DNA from: Acetobacter ascendens
GTDB lineage: Bacteria; Pseudomonadota; Alphaproteobacteria; Acetobacterales; Acetobacteraceae
Assembly (NCBI RefSeq): GCF_001766235.1
Contig: NZ_CP015164.1
Coordinates: 1,473,501-1,537,500 of the forward strand
Direction of reading: 5' to 3'
Length of the DNA stretch: 64,000 nucleotides
Positions 9,427-18,547 of the stretch are shown in pieces. The notes below the pieces were generated by a model. It had not been told where the DNA came from. It worked only from the letters and a program-made list of their open reading frames with translations, and did not search any database. How positions within the stretch are numbered: position 1 is the first letter of the stretch; each line of letters opens with the position of its first letter. The position numbers were made by a program, and so were the translations under genes.

Positions 9427-11643
9427 ATGCTGGAAACAAAAACTTTTCGTGGGTTACCTTTTTCATTATCTCCAGCGCTCACAGAAAAGATTTGGAATTT
9501 CCAATCTGAATCCACGCAGATCCAGCAACTTTTCCTAAGCCCTTCAGGACGTATAAAAGAACCCGACGGCTCCAACGCATGGTTGTGGAAGATTGAAAAC
9601 CATCAGCTCCTTATCCTTGCAAACGATGGAGATCTTGCATGGCAGTCAACTGGCATGGAATATCGGGCTGATGGAAGATTAGTTATTTTTCTCGAAACCC
9701 CAAAACATGACCTCTGCGCCATTTTAGAAGAGCAAGCATCTTCATCTAAGCCTCTCCTCACCGAAAAAACTACTAATGCTGTTCTCCCTACACAAAACAT
9801 GGAATCTACAGAATTAGAGGATTCTGAATTTATATTCCCCAGCAATCTAGAAATTGTTCCTACAAAAGTAAAAAAGGTGCTGATTATAGGATCCAGTATC
9901 GGCGCCTTATGCCACGAACAACTCACACAACAATATCTAGATATTCGGTTTGATTTTATACCCTACGACTTTGTAGCTCCGCTGCCTGTATCCTTACCTA
10001 TTCCACTAGAAGATTATGATTTTGTATACCTCCAGCCCTCTTTGCGCTCCATTTTAGGAGATGATATTATTTGGGGTACGCGTTTTAATGTGCCAAATTT
10101 TGCTCAGAATATTCTGACAAATGCTCAAAAGACACTCAAAAACTTTATTCAGCATGTTCTGGATTATGCCGCTTTATTCAATACTCCTTTATTAGTTTCA
10201 AACTTCCTAACTCCCCAGATTCCTCCCCGGCCTTTTTCGCGAGATCCCGGCGTTAATATGTCTGTATCCACTATTATTCAAACACTAAATGTTCTACTTG
10301 ATACAGAATTAGATAAGCATCCTCAAATAAAACTTTTGGATATGGAAGCAGTCGCTTCAATTGTTGGTAAACGTTATATTCAAGATGATACAATATATTT
10401 TAATACCCATAACGGAATCATCTTTCAGGATTGGGATGATTTTGGCCCCTTTGAACAAGGCAGCCCTCTCCCATATCTGCAAACCATTTATCCTAATAAA
10501 CACAATATTATAGGAACACTCCTTTTCCGTCAGATGATATGGGGACTACGCACCCTATGTCAGACTGACTGCGTCAAAACAGTTATTTTCAGTTTAGATA
10601 ATACGGTGTGGCGCGGAAAACTCTCAAAGAATGATTCTGGCACCCAAACTTTGCCTATGCCAAGGCAAGATGGTTGGCCAATGGGCATATGGGAAGCAAT
10701 CCAGTATTTGCGGGGGCGCGGCATAAAAGTTTGTCTTTACGCAGACGGGAATGAAGCAGATATACAAGCTCAGTGGGATAAAATCATTGAACCCAAATTT
10801 TTGGCTTTAGAAGATTTTGATTACGTTGCTGTTAATTCTGCACCTATAAACAGTATTATACCTGATATCTGTTCAAAATTTTCTGTACAGCCGGCAGAAA
10901 TTGTTTTGGTTGATGCTTCTGCCATACGTAGAGCAGCCATTACAGAATCTTTTCCTGATATACGCACTATAGGAAAAAATCCTTATCTTACCAGGCGTAT
11001 CCTGCTTTGGGCAGCAGAAACACAGGCAGATTTTAAACAAGCCGTGCCCCATAAAACAGAAAAATTAGAAATACCGCCAGCCCCTTCTGCTGCAATGCAG
11101 GCTCCAGCCGCCAATTTTACATCACAGTCACTAAAGATGTTGCAGTTTATGGAATGCAAGGTTTCTGCGCATCAGATTATTTCATCCGATGATAGGCTTT
11201 TAGAAACCCTGCCTTCTTTAATTAAAAATTCCCTGACATCAAAGGCAGAAGATGTAAATATTACTCGGGAAACTATAACCTCTTTTACATCCTTGGACTC
11301 AAAAAAAATGCTCTTAATCTTCTCCGTAAAAGACAGATTTGCTGATTACGGCCCTTCTGCGGCCATGTTTATTGATGACCATACAATAAATCGTTTCATT
11401 TTATCTGCACGTGTACACGGAATGGTTACTGAAACCTTTATGCTTTCTGAGGCCGCGCAACTTATTCGCAATCAGTTTGGTGAAGGCGATATTACAATCT
11501 CCCTTCCCATGACATCCAATATTTCCTTATTCCGAAATATGTACGCGCAAGCAGGTTTTCTACCCAAAGACCATAAAGGTGGTACTGAGGTATTTTATTT
11601 ACCTGCCGGTCTATTACCCCCTGCAAGCCCGCATGTTTTTTAA
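9427..11643 (+). CDS. FkbH-like protein with degenerate HAD active site
   Basis: About 738 residues with the FkbH architecture. An N-terminal beta-rich module (about 1-110) is followed by an SGNH-like domain beginning VLIIGSSIGA (about 150-380), a HAD-IIIC-like domain (about 385-555) and a C-terminal GNAT-like domain (about 585-738). FkbH enzymes dephosphorylate a phosphoglyceryl donor and load glyceryl units on a carrier. Here the nucleophile motif DxDxT is SLDNT (Ser-389 in place of Asp), the DDN motif is DAS, and the motif III lysine is not visible, so phosphatase chemistry should be lost. ATG 9427 is preferred (GCAGG 5 bases upstream); a GTG at 9415 is possible. It is the first gene of the AT-rich island. 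Confidence 0.72.
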   Translation: MLETKTFRGLPFSLSPALTEKIWNFQSESTQIQQLFLSPSGRIKEPDGSNAWLWKIENHQLLILANDGDLAWQSTGMEYRADGRLVIFLETPKHDLCAILEEQASSSKPLLTEKTTNAVLPTQNMESTELEDSEFIFPSNLEIVPTKVKKVLIIGSSIGALCHEQLTQQYLDIRFDFIPYDFVAPLPVSLPIPLEDYDFVYLQPSLRSILGDDIIWGTRFNVPNFAQNILTNAQKTLKNFIQHVLDYAALFNTPLLVSNFLTPQIPPRPFSRDPGVNMSVSTIIQTLNVLLDTELDKHPQIKLLDMEAVASIVGKRYIQDDTIYFNTHNGIIFQDWDDFGPFEQGSPLPYLQTIYPNKHNIIGTLLFRQMIWGLRTLCQTDCVKTVIFSLDNTVWRGKLSKNDSGTQTLPMPRQDGWPMGIWEAIQYLRGRGIKVCLYADGNEADIQAQWDKIIEPKFLALEDFDYVAVNSAPINSIIPDICSKFSVQPAEIVLVDASAIRRAAITESFPDIRTIGKNPYLTRRILLWAAETQADFKQAVPHKTEKLEIPPAPSAAMQAPAANFTSQSLKMLQFMECKVSAHQIISSDDRLLETLPSLIKNSLTSKAEDVNITRETITSFTSLDSKKMLLIFSVKDRFADYGPSAAMFIDDHTINRFILSARVHGMVTETFMLSEAAQLIRNQFGEGDITISLPMTSNISLFRNMYAQAGFLPKDHKGGTEVFYLPAGLLPPASPHVF

Positions 11644-11787
11644 AATAAACACTCAATATCAGATAACGTCTGCTGAATCTTATAGAGAAAATTCACGGAT
11701 CAGGGCTAAAAAGCGTTGCATCTTTTTCTGGTTCGGTAAACAACCAAAGAACCATGTGAAACAGGAGTTTGAGGAGGTATTAGTAAA

Positions 11788-12162
11788 ATGAAAAGACTAA
11801 TTATGGATTTGGATGACACTCTAACGCTTACAGATGCATCCAAGTCCTACTCTAAAAAAAGACCCAATATTGAAGTTGTTGAAAAACTACGTGAATACAA
11901 GCAGGCAGGTTTTGAAATTGTCATCCAAACTGCTCGCAATGTACGTACTTATAATGGCAATGTAGGTAAAATAAATGCAAATACGCTACCCGTTATCATA
12001 GACTGGCTACGCAAGCATGATATTCCTTTTGATGAAATCTATGTCGGCAAGCCATGGTGCGGCACTGAAGGCTTCTACGTAGATGATAAAGCTATCCGTC
12101 CTGATGAGTTTTTGAAATATTCCTCCGAAGAAATCAGGAAACTCCTGAAAATCGACAATTAA
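11788..12162 (+). CDS. Small HAD-family phosphatase (capsule-locus type)
   Basis: A 124-residue HAD hydrolase. The nucleophile motif is DLDDT with Asp-7 and Asp-9, IQTAR provides motif II, GKPWC holds the motif III lysine region, and YVDDKA holds the acidic motif IV, so the active site looks complete. There is no cap domain, so it probably acts on a macromolecular or exposed phosphate. Similar small HAD proteins occur in capsule and LOS clusters beside nucleotidyltransferases, which is the arrangement here. It has an excellent RBS (AGGAGGT) and sits 14 bases upstream of the next gene, in an apparent operon. Confidence 0.78.
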   Translation: MKRLIMDLDDTLTLTDASKSYSKKRPNIEVVEKLREYKQAGFEIVIQTARNVRTYNGNVGKINANTLPVIIDWLRKHDIPFDEIYVGKPWCGTEGFYVDDKAIRPDEFLKYSSEEIRKLLKIDN

Positions 12163-12176
12163 CCGATGGAATATCC

Positions 12177-13757
12177 ATGACGTCTTTTTCCCTCATCCTG
12201 TCTGGTGCATATGTTGACCAGGAATTAGCCATTGAATTTGGCCGTATTCCTCCTTCCTTTCTACCTATAGGCGTTACACGTCTTTACGAAACCCAGATTA
12301 AAGCGTTGTCTAAACTGGGTTCTGTCTATTTGACACTGCCTGAAGATTTTCATATTCCGCATTATGACATGCAACGATTGGAAGAGTTGGGCGCAATTAT
12401 TGTGCGTGTTCCCAGCGATCTATCTCTAGGCAATTCCATCATCTATGCACTGAACTATATTGAAACTTCAGCTGAAACCTTACGTCTACTCCACGGTGAT
12501 ACACTCGTAGAAGGATTAGACCTTGAACAAGTTGATGCTTTGGCAGTGCACCATGAAAGTGATGATTACGCTTGGGCTTCTGTTAGCGTCCAAAAAGACA
12601 ATACTGTCTCAGACTTGCAGGCAATCCAGTTAGAAGCAACCCCACCACAACCCCAGCATATTATTTGTGGTTACTTCTGTTTTTCCAAATCTCGCCATCT
12701 TGTACGGGCGCTTACGCGCACCGGAGGAAGCTTTATTAAAGGTATCGCCTTATACGCAAAGGAACATACCTTAAAAGCCATTTACCCTGAGAAATGGTAT
12801 GATTTTGGGCACCTGCAAACCTATTTCCGCTCACGCCGCAGTGTCACAACACAACGCGCATTCAATTCTCTCTACATTGATGATCGTATTGTGCGCAAAT
12901 CCAGTGATGACCATAAAAAAATGCATGATGAAGCCGCATGGCTCCAGAATGTACCTGCTGATATTAAACCGTTTACAGCACGTCTTTTAGATACGTCTGA
13001 AAACTCTTACACGATAGAATACGAATACGCACCTACCCTGTCGGAATTGTTTGTTTTTTCCAGCATAGGCAAAGCCACATGGGAAAGTATTCTAGAATCA
13101 TGCTTTGAATTTCTTTCCATTTGTCAAAAGCATTCTACACCTGAAATCAAAGGCAATGATATTCTCAAGCGCCTTGCAATAGACAAAACCTATGATCGAA
13201 TTACCCAATATTCTAAAGCGACGGAGTTTGATATTAATCATCCACTGACGCTCAATGGTAAAAAATTACCCTCTCTTAGACAAATTGCAGATGAAATGAT
13301 CAGCAATATTGATCTTTCGTCTGTTCGTAATGCATCTATTATGCATGGAGATTTTTGCCTTAGTAATATTCTTTACAACTCGCGTGCACGCCGTATTTGT
13401 ACAATCGATCCGCGCGGTTATATTCCAGTTACTGGCTCAAGCATTTTTGGCGATATTCGATATGACTTTGCCAAACTATGGCACTCATTCGGAGGGTTAT
13501 ATGACCTGATTATTGCAGGCCATTATCTTTTTGAGGCTGAAACTCCTTATAATTTCAGCATCTCCTTCCCATCAGGACCACATCATGAGTGGGTGCAAGC
13601 TGATTTCTTGCACAGGCTCCCTAATAATATAAATAAAACTGAAGTAAATTCTTTAACTGTTTTGTTGTTTGTCAGCATGCTACCACTACATGCAGACAGA
13701 CCAGATCGGCAAAAAGCTTTTATTGCCAATGCAGCTCGTCTTTATCAGCTTATATAA
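12177..13757 (+). CDS. Nucleotidyltransferase-like / APH-kinase fusion protein
   Basis: A 526-residue two-domain protein. Residues 1-230 resemble a sugar-1-phosphate nucleotidyltransferase fold (SFLPIGVTRLYETQ, HGDTLVEG) but lack the canonical G-x-G-x-R loop. Residues 240-526 carry an aminoglycoside-phosphotransferase/choline-kinase fold with HGDFCLSN (catalytic Asp-392) and IDPRG as the metal site. The kinase half looks active, and its expected substrate is a small alcohol. The gene lies between a HAD phosphatase and a second nucleotidyltransferase, so the three probably build a nucleotide-activated head group. The chemistry is inferred from folds; the substrate is unknown. Confidence 0.68.
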   Translation: MTSFSLILSGAYVDQELAIEFGRIPPSFLPIGVTRLYETQIKALSKLGSVYLTLPEDFHIPHYDMQRLEELGAIIVRVPSDLSLGNSIIYALNYIETSAETLRLLHGDTLVEGLDLEQVDALAVHHESDDYAWASVSVQKDNTVSDLQAIQLEATPPQPQHIICGYFCFSKSRHLVRALTRTGGSFIKGIALYAKEHTLKAIYPEKWYDFGHLQTYFRSRRSVTTQRAFNSLYIDDRIVRKSSDDHKKMHDEAAWLQNVPADIKPFTARLLDTSENSYTIEYEYAPTLSELFVFSSIGKATWESILESCFEFLSICQKHSTPEIKGNDILKRLAIDKTYDRITQYSKATEFDINHPLTLNGKKLPSLRQIADEMISNIDLSSVRNASIMHGDFCLSNILYNSRARRICTIDPRGYIPVTGSSIFGDIRYDFAKLWHSFGGLYDLIIAGHYLFEAETPYNFSISFPSGPHHEWVQADFLHRLPNNINKTEVNSLTVLLFVSMLPLHADRPDRQKAFIANAARLYQLI

Positions 13758-13768
13758 GGAATTTGTCT

Positions 13769-14500
13769 ATGATTGTTATACCTATGGCAGGTCTATCACG
13801 TCGATTTACAGAAGCAGGGTATAAATTACCTAAATATATGCTGCCTGTCGGCGATAATACTGTTTTTTCTCTTGCTGTTGGAAGTTTTAAAAATTATTTT
13901 TCGCAAGAAAAGTTTGTTTTTATTGCACGTGATGTAGAAAATACAAAAAGTTTTATCGCCCAAGAATGCCAAAAAATGGGCATTAAGGACTTTGAAACAA
14001 TCATTCTTGATGCTCCCACAAAAGGACAAGCAGAAACAGTTGAGCTGGGCATTGTGAGGAGCAAGTACCCCTTAGAAACCCCGTTAACTATTTTCAATAT
14101 TGACACATTCCGCAAAAATTTCTCTTTTCCTTCCGAGCCTTGGTTTGCTCATTCAGACGGCTATCTGGAAGTATTTAAAGGGACTGGACAGAATTGGTCT
14201 TATGTTGGTCCAGAGAAAAATAGTAGTGAACCGCGAGTTATTTGCACAACAGAAAAAAAACCAATATCTGATTTATGTTGCGATGGTTTGTACTATTTTG
14301 CACGTGCCTCTGATTTTCTACGGGCGCTAAAGGAAGAAAAAAAATCTCCTTCTATGCCTGAACTTTATATTGCTCCACTTTATAATCATCTTATTAAACG
14401 TGGATCTTCTATTTATTACAAAATAGTTAATAATAATGATATCATATTTTGTGGGGTTCCCAAAGAATATGATGATGTCATAAAAAATATATCTCCTTAG
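13769..14500 (+). CDS. Nucleotidyltransferase (sugar/polyol-phosphate type)
   Basis: A 243-residue protein with the nucleotidyltransferase signature near the N-terminus: PMAGLSRRF, then YKLPKYMLPV, which supplies the catalytic loop and lysine. FNIDTFRK near residue 110 gives the metal-binding aspartate. It resembles single-domain transferases such as LicC/RmlA relatives in capsule clusters, which couple CTP or another NTP to a phosphorylated compound. The ATG at 13769 is taken because AAGGA lies 7 bases before it; TTG 13763 is the alternative. It starts 11 bases after the kinase fusion and is followed by a strong hairpin. Confidence 0.8.
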   Translation: MIVIPMAGLSRRFTEAGYKLPKYMLPVGDNTVFSLAVGSFKNYFSQEKFVFIARDVENTKSFIAQECQKMGIKDFETIILDAPTKGQAETVELGIVRSKYPLETPLTIFNIDTFRKNFSFPSEPWFAHSDGYLEVFKGTGQNWSYVGPEKNSSEPRVICTTEKKPISDLCCDGLYYFARASDFLRALKEEKKSPSMPELYIAPLYNHLIKRGSSIYYKIVNNNDIIFCGVPKEYDDVIKNISP

Positions 14501-14517
14501 AAATATCCTAGTTACTT

Positions 14518-14558
14518 CAATACGCAGCAATATTTATTTGAAATATTGCTGCGTATTG
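14518..14558 (+). terminator. Perfect 17-bp hairpin after the nucleotidyltransferase
   Basis: CAATACGCAGCAATATT and its exact complement flank a 7-base loop. It lacks a strong T-run, so it may be a terminator or a processing/stabilising hairpin at the end of the HAD-kinase-nucleotidyltransferase operon. Confidence 0.75.
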
Positions 14559-14667
14559 ATAAACTTTATCAATCATAGAGAATAATTTGCCATTTTGCCG
14601 ATTATAGTTATGGCATAAACAAACCCTAGCGGAACCGCATTGATTTTCGTAATATCCCACTGAGAAA

Positions 14668-16809
14668 ATGATAAAGGCAAGTATGATGGATTACGAAGAA
14701 GTTCTAAAAAATCGACAAGAGGTTCTAGATCTTGTTAATGCAGGAAACATACAAGAAGCTTTTTCTCGGTTAATTGAATGCTCTTATACTTGCCCTGAAG
14801 ATAATAGCCAGCATTCTGCAGCCATTAAAGCTATTCAGGAGCAAATCATTGAAGGTCTTATCCGCCTAACGTCAGACCAAAATTATCGTGAAATTTTCAT
14901 TATTCTCAATCGTCTCATAAGCTTTTTTGGTCTTAGTCATCGTCTTTGTCTCGAAATTGGGCTTCTTAATCTATCACGCAAGATTGACCTGGATTTCCAG
15001 ATACAGTTTTTAAAAAGTTTACCGCCAGAAATACTCAATGATCCCATTATCCAACTAATCCAAGCAGAAACATTGCGCTTGACGAATAATCCTGCCGCAG
15101 CCTGCACAATTTATAATTCTCTTCCCCCCCGTGAAAGCTGGTGGCCTTTTGACCCCTTGTGGGAAAGTCTGACGCAAGGGCTTACAAAACATTTACTGGA
15201 AATCAATACAAAGTTTCTTCACAGGCAGACAGGCAATTCTACAGGATGGCATATGGAACCGCATGCCCTTAACGCTCTCATCGCAGGCCTTATTCGTCCC
15301 AATTCTGGAAATGCGAACGATTTCCGGCACCACATCGAAAGAATTATGTGGCATACCCCCGTCCCGAACACGGATGTTGGCGGTTTAACTGTTGCATTTC
15401 TTGCTACACATATCACGGACTTGGACCCTGACAAAGCTGCCATAGCCTTTCATTTGGCCGTCTCCTTTGAGAAGCGGCATGAAATTAATCTTATCCTACA
15501 AAAAGAAGAATTTATTGTTACAAAACTTGCTTATCATCCGCTTTTTATAAAATATTTTGATATTTTTTCTCAGAAAAATCTTTCTTACCGAGATAAATTT
15601 AATGATATTCTTGATATATTCCTTAAATCTTCTTTCTGCAAAAATTTTGTAGAAGGAGATATGAAAGCTTTTAACTTTAGCTCCTTGTTCAGCACGAATG
15701 TATGGGCAACAGAAGTTCTTTCTCGCTACAGAAAACGTCTGCCCCTACAAAGTATTCGGGGAGTGCCATTCCTTGCGCAACCACGTCATGCCATTTTTCC
15801 TAAAGTAGGGGGAGAAAACCACCTCTTTATTGGTATATTTGGCCAAATGCGTGATCCACGTGGCAGTTTTTCCAAAGTTATGGAATATCTCTATAAAGAT
15901 ACACAAGATTGGCGGGCTAAAGGCAAAACGGTTAGTATCGGCATTTCCACTTGGGATCAGACGGGACAGAAAAAGATTGAAGATGGAAGCCCTACGAGCG
16001 AATTTGCTCATCGGGTTCCTGAACCTATCAAGAAAATTCTAACCGAACATCATATCCATACACTTGCAGAGTTCCGTAATCTTCTACCCTCCACGGCAGA
16101 AGCCATTCAGAAAGCATCTTATTCTAATGAAACTGTAAGTCTGGAGCTTCTTCACGAAATTGCCCAAAGTTGCGGTTTTGATAGTTCTGATATTTTCATT
16201 AATATTTCTACAGAAAACCAATATATGGATGATATCGGACGTGAGTTCCGTGCATTTTACAAAAATGCTGGCTCAGGCGTGGAAAATCAGGCGCGTATGT
16301 GGCACCGTATTGCAGGTTTATATGATCTGACGCACCAAGCTACAGAACGAAAAGGTGCCGCTATAGGCACAATGGCCCTTATACGCCCTGATGTGCTATT
16401 CGAGAATTCTTCCATTTCCAACTTGGCAAAAACCACTGCTACTGAAACATCTGCGCCTACAGCGGTATGTGACTTTGACCCACAAGCATGCTGGATTGAA
16501 GGTGTAGGAGACCGTTACTTCGCGGGGAGCGCTCAGGCCGTAGCAAGAACTTTTGATGCCAAAGACTTGATCCTACAAATTATTCGGGATCCCACATTAT
16601 CGGAACTCTATCATGATCGGCCTTTCTGGCACCGTTTTGCACAGACCGTTTTTTACGAAAGCGATGTATTCTTGCAAAACTCCACCGCCATTCATATGCG
16701 GTTTCTAAGGCAGAACATTGATCTTAATATTCTGAAAGCCGCTTTAAAAGCCGATTACGAGCAGACGACAAATGAAAGCATAAAAAAACTCATCCAAGAC
16801 CACATATAA
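14668..16809 (+). CDS. Large protein of unknown function, possible glycosyltransferase-like
   Basis: About 713 residues, no signal peptide and no transmembrane segment visible. Residues 1-350 are mostly helical with an Ala/Leu pattern suggestive of TPR-like repeats (GNIQEAFSRLIEC, NNPAAACTIYNSLP). After residue 380 the sequence changes to alternating strands, with LFIGIFGQMRDPRGS opening a Rossmann-like half and MALIRPDVLF near residue 575. An opening IGIFGQ-R pattern plus a later R-P-D motif occurs in some uncharacterised surface-polysaccharide glycosyltransferases; this is only a weak resemblance. The start may be 14683 or 14686, where AAAGG is better spaced. Hairpins lie on both sides, so it may be transcribed alone. 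Confidence 0.6.
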   Translation: MIKASMMDYEEVLKNRQEVLDLVNAGNIQEAFSRLIECSYTCPEDNSQHSAAIKAIQEQIIEGLIRLTSDQNYREIFIILNRLISFFGLSHRLCLEIGLLNLSRKIDLDFQIQFLKSLPPEILNDPIIQLIQAETLRLTNNPAAACTIYNSLPPRESWWPFDPLWESLTQGLTKHLLEINTKFLHRQTGNSTGWHMEPHALNALIAGLIRPNSGNANDFRHHIERIMWHTPVPNTDVGGLTVAFLATHITDLDPDKAAIAFHLAVSFEKRHEINLILQKEEFIVTKLAYHPLFIKYFDIFSQKNLSYRDKFNDILDIFLKSSFCKNFVEGDMKAFNFSSLFSTNVWATEVLSRYRKRLPLQSIRGVPFLAQPRHAIFPKVGGENHLFIGIFGQMRDPRGSFSKVMEYLYKDTQDWRAKGKTVSIGISTWDQTGQKKIEDGSPTSEFAHRVPEPIKKILTEHHIHTLAEFRNLLPSTAEAIQKASYSNETVSLELLHEIAQSCGFDSSDIFINISTENQYMDDIGREFRAFYKNAGSGVENQARMWHRIAGLYDLTHQATERKGAAIGTMALIRPDVLFENSSISNLAKTTATETSAPTAVCDFDPQACWIEGVGDRYFAGSAQAVARTFDAKDLILQIIRDPTLSELYHDRPFWHRFAQTVFYESDVFLQNSTAIHMRFLRQNIDLNILKAALKADYEQTTNESIKKLIQDHI

Positions 16810-16816
16810 GTTACTT

Positions 16817-16867
16817 TATATAGTTGCTCTAGGTAAATCAAAACATCCTATCTAGAGCAACTATATA
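16817..16867 (+). terminator. Perfect 16-bp hairpin between the unknown protein and the SGNH gene
   Basis: TATATAGTTGCTCTAG and its exact complement are separated by 19 bases and followed by TTTGATTTTT. It fits an intrinsic terminator for the upstream gene, although the long loop could also carry regulatory structure for the next one, whose start is about 28 bases on. Confidence 0.75.
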
Positions 16868-16894
16868 TTTGATTTTTACTAGATGGATATTCAT

Positions 16895-18487
16895 ATGACC
16901 CAAAATATATCTTTATCCTTAAACTCGTTACTTGAAAAAAACTCACAAATATCATCGCAATCTAAAAAAACTCTCCAAATTCCATCGGAAGCTTCTTTTA
17001 TTGAAAGCACGCATGGAAGTGGTTTAGGTGCTATAAACCGTCTTATTTTGCAAGGGAATGCCAAGGTTCAGAACGGTCGGCGTAAAGGTATTCATCCAAC
17101 CTATTTAGCGCCACCATCCATGTTTCCAGCTACTGTGAGATCAGAACATCTCACAGCTTTCCATAAAGCTTGTCGGAAAAAACAAGCAACCATTATGGTT
17201 ATGGGAGATAGTATATTTGCAACCGCAAGTGATATGGTTTGCCATACAGAGAATGCTACTTATTCATGGTTGGAAACACTCCAACAACAAATCCCACATG
17301 TAAGATTTACATTTATCAATGCAGCTGCAGGTGGACGGTCTTGGAAGGATATGAACTCACAAGTTACTCCAGCACCCGAATGGATAAATCCACCACAAAA
17401 CATGAATTGGAAAGAAGCGGTCCGGTATTATCAGCCCGATCTGCTTCTTCTGCATAGTGGTGGTAATGACGTTGGAAATTTCAACCCTCTTGATGTGAAA
17501 GAATTAATCGCTTTCTTTTTAAGCGCACCTAAATCACCATCAATTATTTTAGGCTTAACGCATCACCCTTCTCAGGCATCCACTATTAATGGTTATGCAA
17601 CACAAGAATATCAGGAAGGTCTGGACGGTATCATCAAGTGGTTGCGTACATATGCGCAACGAGAAGGATTTGGTTATCTGGATTTTCACCGCTGGCATAG
17701 CATGCGGCGTGATGGATTTGATCCCTGTGAACTCGCTCTTACACGTGTAATCCCCGAAGAAGGATCTGGCCTACCATCTTTTGGCTCTTATATTTCGGAA
17801 ACTCCCCATAATTATTGGGATTTTCCTACCTGCGAAAACGAAAATCAGATTGCTGCCAATAATTGTACAGATTTTGCTCTTGCATTCGAATTAGAAAAAA
17901 AGCCTGCTTTCCTTTCTCTGAATCTCAGCTCTGGATACTCTAGCGCATTTCATCCACCCTACTCCAATAAACTACATGTATTTTTTGACGATGACAGCGG
18001 TTTTATTGCTTATTCTTGGAGTGATGGCACACACCCAGATGAAGATAAAAAACGAATAACAAATATTCCTATTCCGTGTTTCCCTGCTCTTTTTAATATT
18101 ATGGTTAAGGGAAGCCGCCTTGTTTTTTCAATATGGGTGCCTCTTTCGCATACAAACTGGCAACCAGAACATCTCAACACTCTAGGCACAGGTTATCAAT
18201 ATGTTTGCGATGAAACTATAATTAGATTTGGAAGTCCCTTTACCCCTCGCCTAGAATGGGCGGGCTACAATAGATTGCGTATTTTTAATCTCTGCGTTGC
18301 TAATGCTTCTGTAGTTAGTAAAAATGCAGTCAGAAATATGCCTGATCGCACAGACAATGATTTGTATGAACACACCTACGCAGCCGGAGGTTCTGGCCAT
18401 TATCATATGAATGCTTATGGCGTGCGAGATATTCTTACTCCAGTATTTAGAGCGCAAAATTGGAGCGAAAATGGCTTTCCAACATAA
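16895..18487 (+). CDS. SGNH/GDSL-type hydrolase with large inserted domain
   Basis: A 530-residue protein with SGNH blocks: MGDSIF (Ser-106), a Gly block in NAAAGGRSW, HSGGNDVG (Asn-191), and a C-terminal GHYHMNAYGV near 501-509 that matches the usual D-x-x-H-x-N-x-x-G block and would supply His-504. An alternative DFH at 263-265 lies earlier. Between the Asn and C-terminal His blocks is an extra beta-rich region of about 200 residues. SGNH enzymes are esterases or O-acetyltransferase partners acting on glycans and lipids. No signal peptide is seen, which suggests a cytoplasmic role or export by another route. ATG 16895 is favoured by GGA spacing; ATG 16883 is possible. Confidence 0.72.
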   Translation: MTQNISLSLNSLLEKNSQISSQSKKTLQIPSEASFIESTHGSGLGAINRLILQGNAKVQNGRRKGIHPTYLAPPSMFPATVRSEHLTAFHKACRKKQATIMVMGDSIFATASDMVCHTENATYSWLETLQQQIPHVRFTFINAAAGGRSWKDMNSQVTPAPEWINPPQNMNWKEAVRYYQPDLLLLHSGGNDVGNFNPLDVKELIAFFLSAPKSPSIILGLTHHPSQASTINGYATQEYQEGLDGIIKWLRTYAQREGFGYLDFHRWHSMRRDGFDPCELALTRVIPEEGSGLPSFGSYISETPHNYWDFPTCENENQIAANNCTDFALAFELEKKPAFLSLNLSSGYSSAFHPPYSNKLHVFFDDDSGFIAYSWSDGTHPDEDKKRITNIPIPCFPALFNIMVKGSRLVFSIWVPLSHTNWQPEHLNTLGTGYQYVCDETIIRFGSPFTPRLEWAGYNRLRIFNLCVANASVVSKNAVRNMPDRTDNDLYEHTYAAGGSGHYHMNAYGVRDILTPVFRAQNWSENGFPT

Positions 18488-18547
18488 CAATTAGAATATT
18501 CACTTTGAATAGTAAAAAATTCCTATTTTTTATAAAAGGATACTATC

